The notes: generated by a model from the sequence alone, not told the origin. Counted from the stretch's first letter, positions 9,678-18,726 are shown. The stretch: DNA of 64,000 nt from Anaerotruncus colihominis (GCA_025146135.1 CP102255.1:558001-622000), one strand, 5' to 3'. Made by a program: numbers and translations.

Positions 9678-10184
9678 TTACTTCTGGGCGTTTGATATAA
9701 TTTTTTTTGCCAGATCATAAATGCTCTGCTTATAAAGAACGAGACTGATTTCCAGGCTGGGATGGGATTTTTCAAAACCGCCGACCACATCTGCTACAAT
9801 TTGAAGCGCCTGGGCGCGCGGAATATGAAAATCGCCGGAAAACATCAGTGGAATCGCGACACTTTTGCAATGGTAAGCGGCCGCTTTTTGCAGCGCAGAG
9901 CGGTAACAGTCGGCGAACAGCATTCTGTCGTTATAGCGGCCGCTGTACCATCCAACGCCCGCCACATGAATAATATATTTGCATGCGAGTCCGAATGATG
10001 GCGTTATGACGGCTTTTCCGATGCGGCATCGGCCTATTTTTTTACAAGCGGCCAAAAGCTTTTCAGTATCCGCCGCGGCAAAAATGGCGCTGCAAATACC
10101 GGGACACGGCCTCAGATCGGAGCTTGCCGCGTTGACGATGGCGTCTGTGTCCATCTTTGTGATATCTCCAAGTACCAAACGCAT
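9678..10184 (-). CDS. Macrodomain protein (O-acetyl-ADP-ribose deacetylase-like)
   Basis: 168 aa from the ATG at 10184, which has AGGAGTG just upstream; a longer frame to 10259 would run into nhaC. The macrodomain fold is visible: LGDITKMDTDAIVNAAS at the start (GDIT and NAA are hallmark ADP-ribose contacts), GICSAIF in place of the usual glycine-rich G-V-A/D-I loop, and later IPLMFSGDFHIPRAQA matching the (A/S)-x-G-x-(Y/F) loop region. Macrodomains bind or hydrolyse ADP-ribose derivatives. It follows nhaC by 13 bases in the same direction. Confidence 0.8.
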   Translation of the reverse strand: MRLVLGDITKMDTDAIVNAASSDLRPCPGICSAIFAAADTEKLLAACKKIGRCRIGKAVITPSFGLACKYIIHVAGVGWYSGRYNDRMLFADCYRSALQKAAAYHCKSVAIPLMFSGDFHIPRAQALQIVADVVGGFEKSHPSLEISLVLYKQSIYDLAKKIISNAQK

Positions 10185-10197
10185 ACGATCACTCCTA

Positions 10198-11571
10198 TCA
10201 CATAACAACTCCGCCAATGAGATAACCCGCCGCGCTGACAGCCGCAGCAAGCAGCGCATAGGGCATCTGCGACAGCGCGTGGTCCATATTCTGCATTTTG
10301 CAGCAGCTTGAGGTCAATACCGTCGCATCCGAATAGAAGCAGGCATGACTGCCGAGCACTGCGCCGGAAACGATCGCTCCCATGGTCAGCAGCGGATTTG
10401 CCCCGATTGAAAAGGCGAGCGGCAGGATGATGGGCGTGACAATTGCGGGGATGCCCCAAACGCTTCCGGTGCTGAAATTCAAAATTGCGACAAGCAGAAA
10501 GGTAATCATGGGAAATACAGCGGCGTTCACAAAGGGACGGACAGCATTGATTATGTAGCCTGCGATTCCGATATCGCTCATCGCTTCCTGCATTACGAAG
10601 GCGAAATAGATGATTGCAATGGTGGGGATCATATTGCAGAATCCATGCATGGCCAGGTCGCAAAATCGGGTGAGCGTCAATTTTTTGCGGGGAACATAGA
10701 GCGCAAGGCAGGTCAGGATTGCGGCGGCTACGGCAAGAAACAGCTCGCCCGACCAGATGGCCAGCACAATCAATACGCCGACCGGAAGAATGAAATCTAT
10801 GATATTTCCCTTGACCTCAACTGCGCGCGCATCCTCATCTTCCTCCTCCAGGTTCAATTCCCTGCTTTCCAGGGAATAGACCTTTCCCGTCGTTTTAACA
10901 CGGTCATATGCCTTTTTCATACGGCCCAGCTTGGGCAGAAAGCCAAAGCAAAACAACGGCACGATTACAACGGCGGCGATGGCATAGAATGTGTAGGGAA
11001 TGACATGGTAAAAGGTTTCAATCGCGTTTCCATAGCCAAGCTCCGCGACGCCGTTCTCCGCAAAAAAGAGTCCGGAGAAAAAGATCGCCCAGGTGGAAAA
11101 GGGGAGCAGCGCGCAGACCGGCGCGCCGGTGGAATCGATCACATAGGAGAGCGTCTCACGGGGCACCTTGTGCGTATCGGTCAGCTTTTTCATACAGGTG
11201 CTCAAGGTCATGATATTCAAGTAATCATCCACAAAAATCAGAATCCCCATGATCCAGGTGACCAGAAGCGTGGACTTGGGTCCGCGGCACAGCCGTCCAA
11301 GCCACTTGGAAAAGCCAAGCGTCCCGTGGGACGCGCCCAAAAGCGCAATCAGACTGCCGAACAGCGCGCAGACCATGAACACCCATTCATGATCGCGGTC
11401 TGTCGCCACCTTGAAAAACGCCTCCATCCACCCGGTGGGGAAATTCCATCCGCAGATGATGATGTAGGCGACAACCGTGCCGACGATCAGAGGTTCCAAA
11501 GTCCGTTTGGTCAGCAATGCCAAAACAATCACTACGATAATTGGCAGCAGGGTCCAAAGGCCAAAATCCAT
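10198..11571 (-). CDS. nhaC: NhaC-family Na+/H+ antiporter
   Basis: 457-aa membrane protein with about 11-12 hydrophobic segments. NhaC features include GILIFVDDYLNIMTLSTCMKK (a paired acidic site in a membrane segment), DSTGAPVCALLPFSTWAIF and the late FYSDATVLTSS. A hydrophilic, acidic loop (NLEEEDEDARAVEVKG) lies in the middle. Start chosen at MDFGLWTLLP with GAGGCGGA upstream; the frame continues 48 codons further without RBS support. Substrate could be Na+/lactate- or malate-type exchange as in MleN relatives. A TTAA direct repeat resembling the kdp/ktr upstream pattern lies about 190 bases upstream. Confidence 0.85.
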   Translation of the reverse strand: MDFGLWTLLPIIVVIVLALLTKRTLEPLIVGTVVAYIIICGWNFPTGWMEAFFKVATDRDHEWVFMVCALFGSLIALLGASHGTLGFSKWLGRLCRGPKSTLLVTWIMGILIFVDDYLNIMTLSTCMKKLTDTHKVPRETLSYVIDSTGAPVCALLPFSTWAIFFSGLFFAENGVAELGYGNAIETFYHVIPYTFYAIAAVVIVPLFCFGFLPKLGRMKKAYDRVKTTGKVYSLESRELNLEEEDEDARAVEVKGNIIDFILPVGVLIVLAIWSGELFLAVAAAILTCLALYVPRKKLTLTRFCDLAMHGFCNMIPTIAIIYFAFVMQEAMSDIGIAGYIINAVRPFVNAAVFPMITFLLVAILNFSTGSVWGIPAIVTPIILPLAFSIGANPLLTMGAIVSGAVLGSHACFYSDATVLTSSCCKMQNMDHALSQMPYALLAAAVSAAGYLIGGVVM

Positions 11572-11742
11572 TTTAGTCCGCCTCGATTTCTTATATGTTT
11601 TTGGGGACATGATTAAAAACCAGCCTGTGCAGAAATTGAAAACAAGCGCCCCTACAAATCGGTTCTGAGCAAGCCCTTTGAAAGACGGCGACGTAAAAAC
11701 CGCTTGCAATCCCAACGCTGCTATTTCGCTTTCTATTACGGA

Positions 11743-11782
11743 CTAATATAGCAGATTCTATTTTAAGGTGCTGTTAAGGTGC
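11743..11782 (-). promoter_or_regulatory. Direct repeats upstream of nhaC (11-bp period)
   Basis: TTAAGGTGC occurs twice (11763-11771 and 11774-11782), 11 bases apart, and a degenerate third core CTAA lies at 11743, 20 bases from the first. The same 20/11 spacing of TTAA cores is exact upstream of the kdp and ktr operons. A -10-like TATATT (11750-11745, minus) overlaps the degenerate core. Possible KdpE site, weaker than the other two. Confidence 0.35.
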
Positions 11783-11824
11783 GTTCCCTCCTATTAAAAA
11801 AGCATTATGATCTTTGGCTGTATA

Positions 11825-11989
11825 TAGAAGCTGTACCAATGGAGGAACGCACATGTCCCGGCGGAAAATTTTCCGTCCGGGCTGCGTCAGAAAAACTTGA
11901 AATCCGCCAGGATTCCTACGCGTTTCTTCCTTGCCGGGCAAAAAATTTCCTCACCGCTCCATGCACTTTCCCCATTGGTACAGCTTCTA
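11825..11989. repeat. 165-bp dispersed element with 18-bp terminal inverted repeats (copy A)
   Basis: TAGAAGCTGTACCAATGG at 11825-11842 is exactly inverted at 11972-11989. The interior includes the palindrome GGAAAATTTTCC (11863-11874) and the segments CTTGAAATCCG, AGGATTCC and CTTCCTTGCCGG, all found in the same order in the copy near 31855-32015. It has no credible coding capacity. It fills most of the roughly 470-base gap between nhaC and kdpE; the rest holds the nhaC upstream region. Confidence 0.8.
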
Positions 11990-12040
11990 AATCAAAACCG
12001 GCCGCCCCAATTGATGGGGCGGCCCGCCGATATGAGGCGC

Positions 12041-12745
12041 TTATTCCACACGCAGCATCCGGTATCCGACGCCGATATGCGTTTGAATATACTGCGGGGA
12101 GTCAGGCTCCTTTTCCAATTTTTTGCGCAGTGTAGCCATAAACACGCGCAGAGAAGCAATATCGTTATCCCAGCTTCGATTCCAGATTTGCTGGGCAATA
12201 AACGTGTGCGTTAAGACCTTGCCAACATTTTTAGATAACAGACATAAAAGCTTGTATTCGCTGGGGGTCAGATGCAGCTCCTGACCGTCCATATAGGCGC
12301 AGCCCGCGGCATAATCCACCTTCAGCTTTCCATTTGTGAATACAGAATCCGCGTTTGCCATACCGCCTGCCTGTATCGCAGCCAAGCGCCGCTGCGTGAC
12401 GCGCAGCCTGGCAAGCAGCTCCTCAACGGAGAACGGTTTGGTCAAATAGTCGTCAGCGCCCGCGTCCAAAGCTTCTATTTTATCGGTGTCCTCGCTGCGG
12501 GCGCTGATCACGATAATTGGAAGATTGGACCAGGTTCGGACCTTGCGTATAACCTCGATGCCGTCCATATCAGGCAGCCCCAAGTCCAGCAGGATGATTT
12601 CGGGATTGTGTGAGGACGCCTCCAAAATGGCGGATTCGCCGTTGGCGGCCGTCAAAAAGCGGTAATCGTGCGCTTTGAGCGTGGTTGTGATTAAATTACG
12701 GACGGGTACGTCGTCCTCAACAACTAAAATTAAAGGTTTATTCAT
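12041..12745 (-). CDS. kdpE: KdpE response regulator
   Basis: 234-aa OmpR/PhoB-type regulator. Receiver domain with acidic pocket EDD (10-12), phosphoacceptor D54 in LLDLGLPDMDG and K in DDYLTKPFS; C-terminal winged helix (LTPSEYKLLCLLSKN ... GVGYRM). Its ATG overlaps the end of kdpD copy 1 by 8 bases, so the two are translationally coupled. Known role of the family: activation of the kdp K+-ATPase operon under K+ limitation. It is the only KdpE here and has two potential KdpD partners. Confidence 0.93.
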   Translation of the reverse strand: MNKPLILVVEDDVPVRNLITTTLKAHDYRFLTAANGESAILEASSHNPEIILLDLGLPDMDGIEVIRKVRTWSNLPIIVISARSEDTDKIEALDAGADDYLTKPFSVEELLARLRVTQRRLAAIQAGGMANADSVFTNGKLKVDYAAGCAYMDGQELHLTPSEYKLLCLLSKNVGKVLTHTFIAQQIWNRSWDNDIASLRVFMATLRKKLEKEPDSPQYIQTHIGVGYRMLRVE

Positions 12746-15371
12746 GCAGTTCAACCTCCCCGGATGGTATTGAAAATGTAAAGATTGTCCCATGCGGAAT
12801 TTGGTCCGCAACGCTGATTTCTCCTCCATGCGCATTTACAATCGATTTACACAGCGCCAGCCCCAGCCCCATGCTGCGGCGGCTGTCCGCGATTTTGGCG
12901 GAGGCGCTGTAAAACATTTCGAATATATGCGGCTTTGCTTCAGCGGAAATGCCGGGACCATTGTCCGCGATGGAAACAAGGACAAAATCCCCCTGCTTTT
13001 TCCACTCGATACGGATATCGGAACCTACCGGCGTATATTTTATCGCGTTATCGATGATATTGATGAGTACCTGGACGATAAGCCTCACATCGATTTGAAC
13101 CAAAATGTATTCATCAGGTTCGCGGACGATCAGATGGTAGTCCGCGCTTTTGCGGTTGATATGGCGCAGCGCCTCTGCAATTACTTCATCCATGAGTTCT
13201 GTGGACATATGCAAGTTCATACGCCCTTCTTCCAGCCTGCTGACGGACAAAAGATTTTCCACCAGATTGATCAGCCACATCGCGTCATCGTATATGTCCG
13301 TATACATTTGTTCTTTGGTCTGTGCGTCAAACAGCTTGCCATTGGAAAGAAGATTGCTTGCATTCCCCGATATGGCGGTGAGGGGTGTACGCAGATCGTG
13401 GGAGATGGAGCGCAGCAGATTGGCCCGCAGCTGTTCATTTTTTGCCAAAACAGCCGCGGCTTCCTTTTCCTGCGCGTTCTTCTGGTTTTCCAGCGCCAAA
13501 GCGCACTCCCCCAAAACGGAGAGCAAAATGCCGTTTTCAAAAGAATCCAACGGCTTTGCTTTTGCCGCTATTCCAATCACGCCATATACCCGATCGCCGA
13601 TTCGTACAGACCAATAGACGCAGAGGGAATCAGAAAAGGTTTCAGTCCCAGTACCGGCGCGCCGGTTATTTTTCATAACCCACTGTGCGACCGCTTGTTC
13701 CTTTGCGCTGGTATACGGTGTATCAGAGCAGCCCTCATCGGCGGTGCAAAAAAGGACCGGTTGTGACAAAACACCGTTTTCAGCGCGGTATACAACGATA
13801 TCCCTTTGAAAAAGTCTGACCAGCTGCCGTGCGGTTATGGCCATGATTTCCGATTGATCCACAGCCTTTTGCAAACTCTGATTCGTTTCAAACAAGAGTT
13901 TCGTGCGCCAGGCAACCTGTGCGGCTCTCTGTGCGTGGGACTTCAGCTTTGACGCTAAGGAGCCGGTGATGAGCGCCGCGATAAACATGACCAGAAATGT
14001 GACCAGATAGCCGCTGTCATATGCGTGCAGAGAATATCGCGGTTCCGTAAAGAAAAAGTTGAAAATAAGAACGCTGGCGGCTGATGAAATAAAGCTGCAT
14101 ACAGGGCTTTTTGTGGTCACAGAGATCAGCATGACGCTGAGGATATAAATGGTAATGATATTGGCTTCAGTAAAGCCAAGCTTGAAAAACAGAAAGCCGA
14201 CAAGGGTCGCCAGAAGCAACAGCAGCACGCTTTTTACAAGATCACACAGGGAAACGGATAAAAGCCGCATCGGTTCCCTGTAGGCAGGCGCAGAACGCTT
14301 GTTGAGTCCATTGTCGGGAATGATATGAATATCCAGTTCTGGAGCAAGCTCGATCAGCCGTTCTGTCAACGAAGGCGCGCGGAAAATGGTTCGGCGGGAT
14401 ATCCCGCTGCGCCCGATCATGATCTTTGTCACACCGGATAAACGTGCAAATTCCGCGATCTGATAGGGGATATCGTCGCCATATACAGTTTCGACGGACG
14501 CGCCTAACTGTTCGGCCAAACGGATATTGGACCGCAGTCTGTCTTTGTCGGCCTGAAAGCTCCACTGGAACTGTTTTGTTTCCACAAACAACGCTGTAAA
14601 GCCGCATCGAAAGGCGCCGGCCATCCGTGCGGCGGTACGTATGATCTTGGCGTTAGAGGGTGCAGAGGACAGACAGACGAGAATGTGTTCATGGGTCCGG
14701 TATCCTGCTTGCTTCTGTGCTTTGCGAGTTTGCAGCGCAATCCGGTCCGCACAGCGGCGCAGACCTAATTCTCGAAGGGCGTTCAACTGTGTAATGGATA
14801 AGGGGGAAGATAAAGCACCGGGCTGCTTCGCTTTCAGACGATCGAGCAGATCCTGCGGCTCCAGATCCGCAAATTCAACCCGGTCGGCAGCGTCAAACAC
14901 ACTATCGGGCACCCGTTCAGGCAGACCATGCCCAATGATGGCTGAGACGGTGTCCTGAAGGCTTTCGATATGTTGAATATCCAATGTGGTATAGACATCG
15001 ATTCCTGCCTTTAAAAGCTCCTCGATATCCTGATATCGTTTTTTATGCCGGCAGCCGTCCGGGTTCTGATGAGATAAATCGTCGATCAGAATCAATTGCG
15101 GCATTCTGTGCAGCGCGGCGTCCAAATCAATTTCCATAGATGCAGGCGTTCCCTGCTGAATTTGCTTGCACGGCAAAGTCTCAAAACGATCTGCCATTAA
15201 CTGTGTTTGCGGCCAGCCGTTCGCGGCGACAAGTCCGCTGACAACCACTGCCCCCGCCTGCCTGGCGCGCTCGGCGGCCTCAAGCATGGCGTAGGTTTTT
15301 CCTGATCCCGGCGCATAACCGGCAAAAATGGTCAGGGAACCTTTTGGTTCAGACCGGGTCATTGGAGCCAT
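12738..15371 (-). CDS. kdpD: KdpD sensor kinase, copy 1 (divergent N-terminus)
   Basis: 877 aa. Order: KdpD N-terminal domain with Walker A GYAPGSGKTYAML, universal-stress-like domain (ILVCLSSAPSNAK ... GFTALFV), four membrane helices around 400-490, a GAF-like region, HisKA (SHDLRTPLTAISG) and HATPase (DNGPGIS, MGLGLAL). The segment that is usually DELAHTNAPG-like reads DDLSHQNPDGCRH, and the residues after the P-loop (SGLVAANGWPQTQ) do not match the usual ER/HGR motif, so the N-terminal domain is diverged compared with copy 2. FTALF replaces the FTAxY motif reported for c-di-AMP binding in Staphylococcus KdpD. RBS GGGGGGAA precedes the ATG. Confidence 0.9.
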   Translation of the reverse strand: MAPMTRSEPKGSLTIFAGYAPGSGKTYAMLEAAERARQAGAVVVSGLVAANGWPQTQLMADRFETLPCKQIQQGTPASMEIDLDAALHRMPQLILIDDLSHQNPDGCRHKKRYQDIEELLKAGIDVYTTLDIQHIESLQDTVSAIIGHGLPERVPDSVFDAADRVEFADLEPQDLLDRLKAKQPGALSSPLSITQLNALRELGLRRCADRIALQTRKAQKQAGYRTHEHILVCLSSAPSNAKIIRTAARMAGAFRCGFTALFVETKQFQWSFQADKDRLRSNIRLAEQLGASVETVYGDDIPYQIAEFARLSGVTKIMIGRSGISRRTIFRAPSLTERLIELAPELDIHIIPDNGLNKRSAPAYREPMRLLSVSLCDLVKSVLLLLLATLVGFLFFKLGFTEANIITIYILSVMLISVTTKSPVCSFISSAASVLIFNFFFTEPRYSLHAYDSGYLVTFLVMFIAALITGSLASKLKSHAQRAAQVAWRTKLLFETNQSLQKAVDQSEIMAITARQLVRLFQRDIVVYRAENGVLSQPVLFCTADEGCSDTPYTSAKEQAVAQWVMKNNRRAGTGTETFSDSLCVYWSVRIGDRVYGVIGIAAKAKPLDSFENGILLSVLGECALALENQKNAQEKEAAAVLAKNEQLRANLLRSISHDLRTPLTAISGNASNLLSNGKLFDAQTKEQMYTDIYDDAMWLINLVENLLSVSRLEEGRMNLHMSTELMDEVIAEALRHINRKSADYHLIVREPDEYILVQIDVRLIVQVLINIIDNAIKYTPVGSDIRIEWKKQGDFVLVSIADNGPGISAEAKPHIFEMFYSASAKIADSRRSMGLGLALCKSIVNAHGGEISVADQIPHGTIFTFSIPSGEVELHE

Positions 15372-15481
15372 TGAAGTTCCCCCCTTTAAACAAAAGTAGA
15401 AAGGACTGGGGCCAGAGCTTTAGACGTGACGCAAGCGCATCATCTATCCAAAGGAACCATCGCCCTGGCCATGAAAGGCAG

Positions 15482-15617
15482 AATAATCGCTCTGCGGTTA
15501 TTATACCATGTCCGCGAAGCGGCATGGTATAATCGCCCGTCAAAAGGCGGTTGCCGCGCAAGCGGCGAGCCGTTGGGCATAACCCTGGTATAATAACCGC
15601 TCTGCGGTTATTATACC
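15482..15617. repeat. Composite palindrome cluster, copy 1
   Basis: Four adjacent hairpins in 136 bases upstream of kdpD copy 1: 15482-15502 (AATAATCGC / GCGGTTATT), 15500-15533 (34 bp, arms ATTATACCATG and CATGGTATAAT with a GAA loop), 15535-15578 (GCCC...GGGC outside, GCCGC/GCGGC inside) and 15587-15617 (14-bp perfect stem GGTATAATAACCGC). The 34-bp unit recurs, inverted and with compensatory changes, at 34350-34383. No gene in this stretch. Confidence 0.75.
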
Positions 15618-15624
15618 ACAGACT

Positions 15625-16110
15625 TCAAAAATTCCTTACACCCACGCGCCGAATAAATTCCGGGACAAGCGGAGAGGGCGCTTCTTTGCTCCAAACCAGA
15701 GCCTGCTTGTGCATCATCTGATCTATAGGCTGGAGCAGGACGCCGGATTCTTCAAGACGCAGAGTCCGCGGCTCAAACTTGACGAATGCGGTTTCCAGAC
15801 ACAGGCCGGTGCGTGTTTCAGCAGAAACGACAGCCAAATCGGCCTTTCCACATGCAAGATACCGCAGGATCTCCTGTTGTTGGCCAAAAACAATTGTCAC
15901 TTCCAAATTTGGATAATCCCTTTTTATATCGCTGTATGTATCCAATACAAACTGGATCGCATAGAGGCTTGAAACCGCGATCATCAAATGACAGCGGTCA
16001 GTTTTTTCTGTGCTGCTGCGTATCCGGCCCAGATCACTGTCCAGCCTGGACATCAGATAATAGAGGAATACGGCGACGCTTAAAAAGCCAGCCAATAAAA
16101 CAATTTCCAT
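15625..16110 (-). CDS. Membrane-anchored LysR-effector-domain-like protein
   Basis: 161 aa from the ATG at 16110 (AGGAGG 7 bases upstream; the ATG at 16116 is too close to it). A single hydrophobic helix at about 3-21 is followed by a soluble domain. The segment HLMIAVSSLYAIQFVL, the YPNLEVTIVFGQQQEIL strand-helix and the GKADLAVVS turn have the spacing of the LysR substrate-binding (type 2 periplasmic-binding-like) domain. There is no helix-turn-helix. It sits between ktrA and kdpD copy 1 in the same direction. A ligand-sensing role for K+ transport or kinase control is inference; I do not recognise a named family. Confidence 0.55.
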   Translation of the reverse strand: MEIVLLAGFLSVAVFLYYLMSRLDSDLGRIRSSTEKTDRCHLMIAVSSLYAIQFVLDTYSDIKRDYPNLEVTIVFGQQQEILRYLACGKADLAVVSAETRTGLCLETAFVKFEPRTLRLEESGVLLQPIDQMMHKQALVWSKEAPSPLVPEFIRRVGVRNF

Positions 16111-16146
16111 CAGCATGCCTCCTTTGGCTTGCGGATAAAGAATGAT

Positions 16147-16797
16147 TTATATATGGAAGCACTTTTGAACATCGCGCAGAGTTCCTAAAACAAGAAATGT
16201 ACTGTGCTCCGGCAGGCAGGTTTCCGGTTTGATGACGGTCATGGAGAGCTTCCCGTTTTCCTTGATCGCCAGAATGTTGACATGGTACCGTTTGCGCACA
16301 TCCAACTGTCCGATGGTTTTTCCGGCCCAGCTATCCGGTACAGATACTTCGAAAATAGCCTGATCGTCCCCAAGTGAAATATAATCCGAGATATGATCGG
16401 AGCTGTATCGGATAGCCGTCCAGACCGCCATCTGCTTTTCAGGGTATACGACTTCATCCGCGCCATTGCGCAGCAAAAATTTTGCCTGTACATCCCGTGC
16501 GGCCCGTGCGACCACCTTTTTTGCCCCCAGCTCTTTCAAAAGGGACGCCGTTTCCAGAGAGCTTTGAAAATTATCCCCGATGGCAACGATGCATACATCA
16601 AAATTGCGAACCCCCAGCGAAGAAAGAAATTCTTCGTCGGTGCTGTCGCCTATTTGCGCATTGGTAACAAAGGGAAGCACTGCGTTTACTCTGCTTTCAA
16701 CCCGGTCAACCACCATGACCTGATGATTTAATTCGTTCAATTTTTGTGCAATATGACGCCCAAAACGGCCAAGACCAATCAGTAGAATCGCTTTCAT
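16147..16797 (-). CDS. ktrA: KtrA/TrkA-type K+ channel regulatory subunit (RCK protein)
   Basis: 216 aa, one RCK_N plus RCK_C unit as in KtrA, half the length of two-unit TrkA. The Rossmann nucleotide motif GLGRFGRH is at 8-15 with an acidic residue ending beta-2 (VVDRVESR). RCK_C begins near 140 (VSVPDSWAGKTIGQLDVR). It gates the KtrB-type membrane subunit encoded 45 bases upstream in the same operon. RBS AAGGAGG. Confidence 0.9.
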   Translation of the reverse strand: MKAILLIGLGRFGRHIAQKLNELNHQVMVVDRVESRVNAVLPFVTNAQIGDSTDEEFLSSLGVRNFDVCIVAIGDNFQSSLETASLLKELGAKKVVARAARDVQAKFLLRNGADEVVYPEKQMAVWTAIRYSSDHISDYISLGDDQAIFEVSVPDSWAGKTIGQLDVRKRYHVNILAIKENGKLSMTVIKPETCLPEHSTFLVLGTLRDVQKCFHI

Positions 16798-16842
16798 AAG
16801 TCCTCCTTAAAAAGACGGCGTTTCCGATTTTATAACTGCCTT

Positions 16843-18186
16843 CTAGCCAACGGTGATCCGCTCCTGAGGCAGCTTCGCATTTGTCGACTGCGTATGGGAC
16901 ATGGTGGCAAAGATCAAGGTCAGGCCTCCCACGCGCCCAAAAAACATGAGAGAAATCAAAATCAAATGGGATACAATCCCCAGCTGTGGGGTGATATTCA
17001 GGGACAGCCCGACCGTTCCGATGGCGGATGCAGTTTCAAACAGGCAGTCGAGCAGGGGAAGGTTTTCCATACGGCTGATGATCAGCCCGGCTGTCAAAAA
17101 TAAAAACAAATACATGATCAAGATGGTTGCAGCCTGGCGCACCGCATCGTTGGAGATTCGCCGGTTAAAAAAATTAGCGGACTCTTTCCTGCGGAAAACA
17201 GCCAATGAGCTTGCCAGCAAAACAGCCAGCGTCGTTGTTTTCATACCGCCCGCAGTAGAACCGGGTGAACCTCCGACCAGCATCAAAACAGTCATGATAA
17301 ATTGGCCGGGTTCGCTCATTGCAGTCAGGTCTGCGGTGTTAAAGCCCGCGGTTCTGGGTGTAACCGACTGGAAAAGAGAAAGCAGCAGCCGCTCGTCCAA
17401 AGGCGCCTGCACAAACTCAAAAAGGAAAAAATAGACGGAAGGGATTGCGATCAAGGCGAGGGTAACGGTGAGAATAACCTTGCTCTGCATCCGGTATTTT
17501 CGAAAATGGAAACGATTCGTTCGTATATCATCCCATGTGAGAAATCCAATGCCGCCGGTGATGATCAGCAGCATGATGACAATGGAGACAATCGGATGAT
17601 CGGAATAACTGGTCAATGACGAAAAGGGAGCTATGACCCCCATGAGGTCAAAGCCTGCATTACAGAATGCGGATATGGAATGAAACAGTGCGTACCATAC
17701 GCCCCTGAGCGTCCCGAAATCCTTCAAAAAAATCGGCAGCAGAATCGCTGCACCCAGCAGCTCAATAACCAGAGCGGTCTTTAAAATAAATCCGGTCAGA
17801 CGGACAATCCCGCCGACATTTGGCGCCGCAATAGCCTCCTGCATGGTGCTGCGCTGCATCAGACCAATTCTGCGGCCGGAAAGAATGGCGAAAGCACCCG
17901 CGACCGTCACCACGCCAAGCCCTCCTATTTGGATGAGCAGAATAATGATAAGCTGCCCAAAGCCGGACCAATAGGTCGCTGTATCGTGAAGGACCAAGCC
18001 TGTTACACAAACGGCTGAGGTGGATGTGAACAGCGCGTCCACAAAGGGAGTCCAGATGCGCTGTTTTGTGGAAATGGGAAGCATCAGCAGAAAGCTTCCA
18101 GCCAGAATTACGAGCAGGAATCCCAGAATAATAATCTGAAAAGGCGATGTGCGTTTTTTCTGCTGGAGCGGCCGCATAAACACCAT
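16843..18186 (-). CDS. ktrB: KtrB/TrkH-type K+ translocating subunit
   Basis: 447-aa membrane protein of the Trk/Ktr/HKT superfamily. The four pore-loop regions with the selectivity glycine are visible: STSAVCVTGLV, SISAFCNAGFDL, SVTPRTAGFNT and TASAIGTVGLSL. It forms the K+ path with KtrA, encoded next. Two ATGs nine bases apart (18186 and 18177) are both possible. The promoter upstream carries the same TTAA spacing as the kdp promoter. Confidence 0.9.
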   Translation of the reverse strand: MVFMRPLQQKKRTSPFQIIILGFLLVILAGSFLLMLPISTKQRIWTPFVDALFTSTSAVCVTGLVLHDTATYWSGFGQLIIILLIQIGGLGVVTVAGAFAILSGRRIGLMQRSTMQEAIAAPNVGGIVRLTGFILKTALVIELLGAAILLPIFLKDFGTLRGVWYALFHSISAFCNAGFDLMGVIAPFSSLTSYSDHPIVSIVIMLLIITGGIGFLTWDDIRTNRFHFRKYRMQSKVILTVTLALIAIPSVYFFLFEFVQAPLDERLLLSLFQSVTPRTAGFNTADLTAMSEPGQFIMTVLMLVGGSPGSTAGGMKTTTLAVLLASSLAVFRRKESANFFNRRISNDAVRQAATILIMYLFLFLTAGLIISRMENLPLLDCLFETASAIGTVGLSLNITPQLGIVSHLILISLMFFGRVGGLTLIFATMSHTQSTNAKLPQERITVG

Positions 18187-18221
18187 CTCTTAATACCTCT
18201 TTATAAAATCTTTATACACCC

Positions 18222-18284
18222 ATTATCCACATCGGGTCTAAAAGGGGTATTAATGTTTTATAATCCGCATTAAAATGGCATTAA
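18222..18284 (-). promoter_or_regulatory. ktr promoter with TTAA triplet (candidate KdpE site)
   Basis: TTAA cores at 18250, 18270 and 18281 (plus-strand coordinates; spacings 20 and 11), the last two inside exact GCATTAA repeats (18267-18273, 18278-18284). A -10-like GATAAT lies at 18227-18222 on the minus strand, 23 bases from the proximal core. The kdp promoter shows the same 20/11 spacing with its -10 at almost the same distance. Confidence 0.5.
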
Positions 18285-18344
18285 GACGCGCGGTGCCGTG
18301 TATTCATCCTGCCGGAATTCCATGTATTTGCAAGTTATGTATTC

Positions 18345-18539
18345 TTATAGCCATCCGCACAACAAGGAGATTGGAAGCATGGCGGCCAGTGTGCAGATAA
18401 CAACCGCGAGCAGGGTGAGCAGAGGCAGCCCTATAAACATTACAAGAAGTCCAAGCAGCGGGTGATGAAGAATAAAACGTTCAGCGGTTGTATCAAAACG
18501 GTTTTCAAAACGGGAAAACTTCCTTTTCAGCGTATCCAT
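18345..18539 (-). CDS. Small membrane protein (64 aa)
   Basis: A basic, aromatic N-terminus (DTLKRKFSRFENRFD) is followed by one long hydrophobic stretch (about 28-60), enough for one or two helices. Strong RBS (TAAGGAGG, 8 bases) and a TATAAT-like -10 on the minus strand at 18568-18563 support expression. Not recognised. Location between kdp and ktr suggests a K+-related accessory, but nothing in the sequence proves it. Confidence 0.6.
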   Translation of the reverse strand: MDTLKRKFSRFENRFDTTAERFILHHPLLGLLVMFIGLPLLTLLAVVICTLAAMLPISLLCGWL

Positions 18540-18633
18540 AATGGGTTCCTCCTTATGAACCCATTATAATCAATGCAAGCTTAAACTGGGGATAAGATTG
18601 ATGGACTGAGGTTAAGAATTAATAAATATTCAA

Positions 18634-18684
18634 AAGAACAAGGCGTCCGGCCTGTGGATACCACGGGATGAACGCCTTGCTCTT
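18634..18684 (-). terminator. Terminator after the kdp operon
   Basis: Arms AAGAACAAGGCGT and ACGCCTTGCTCTT separated by about 25 bases, shortly downstream of the 295-aa gene stop on the minus strand and followed by T-rich sequence. Confidence 0.65.
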
Positions 18685-18726
18685 TATTGTTTTTTGTGTT
18701 GTAAAATGGACCGCAGACCCCAAAAG

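Noticed and set aside
11779-12135. 118-codon frame in the nhaC-kdpE gap, and a similar one at 31564-32055
   Set aside because: Their similarity comes from the shared non-coding 165-bp element, not from a protein family; frames extend into flanking unrelated sequence.
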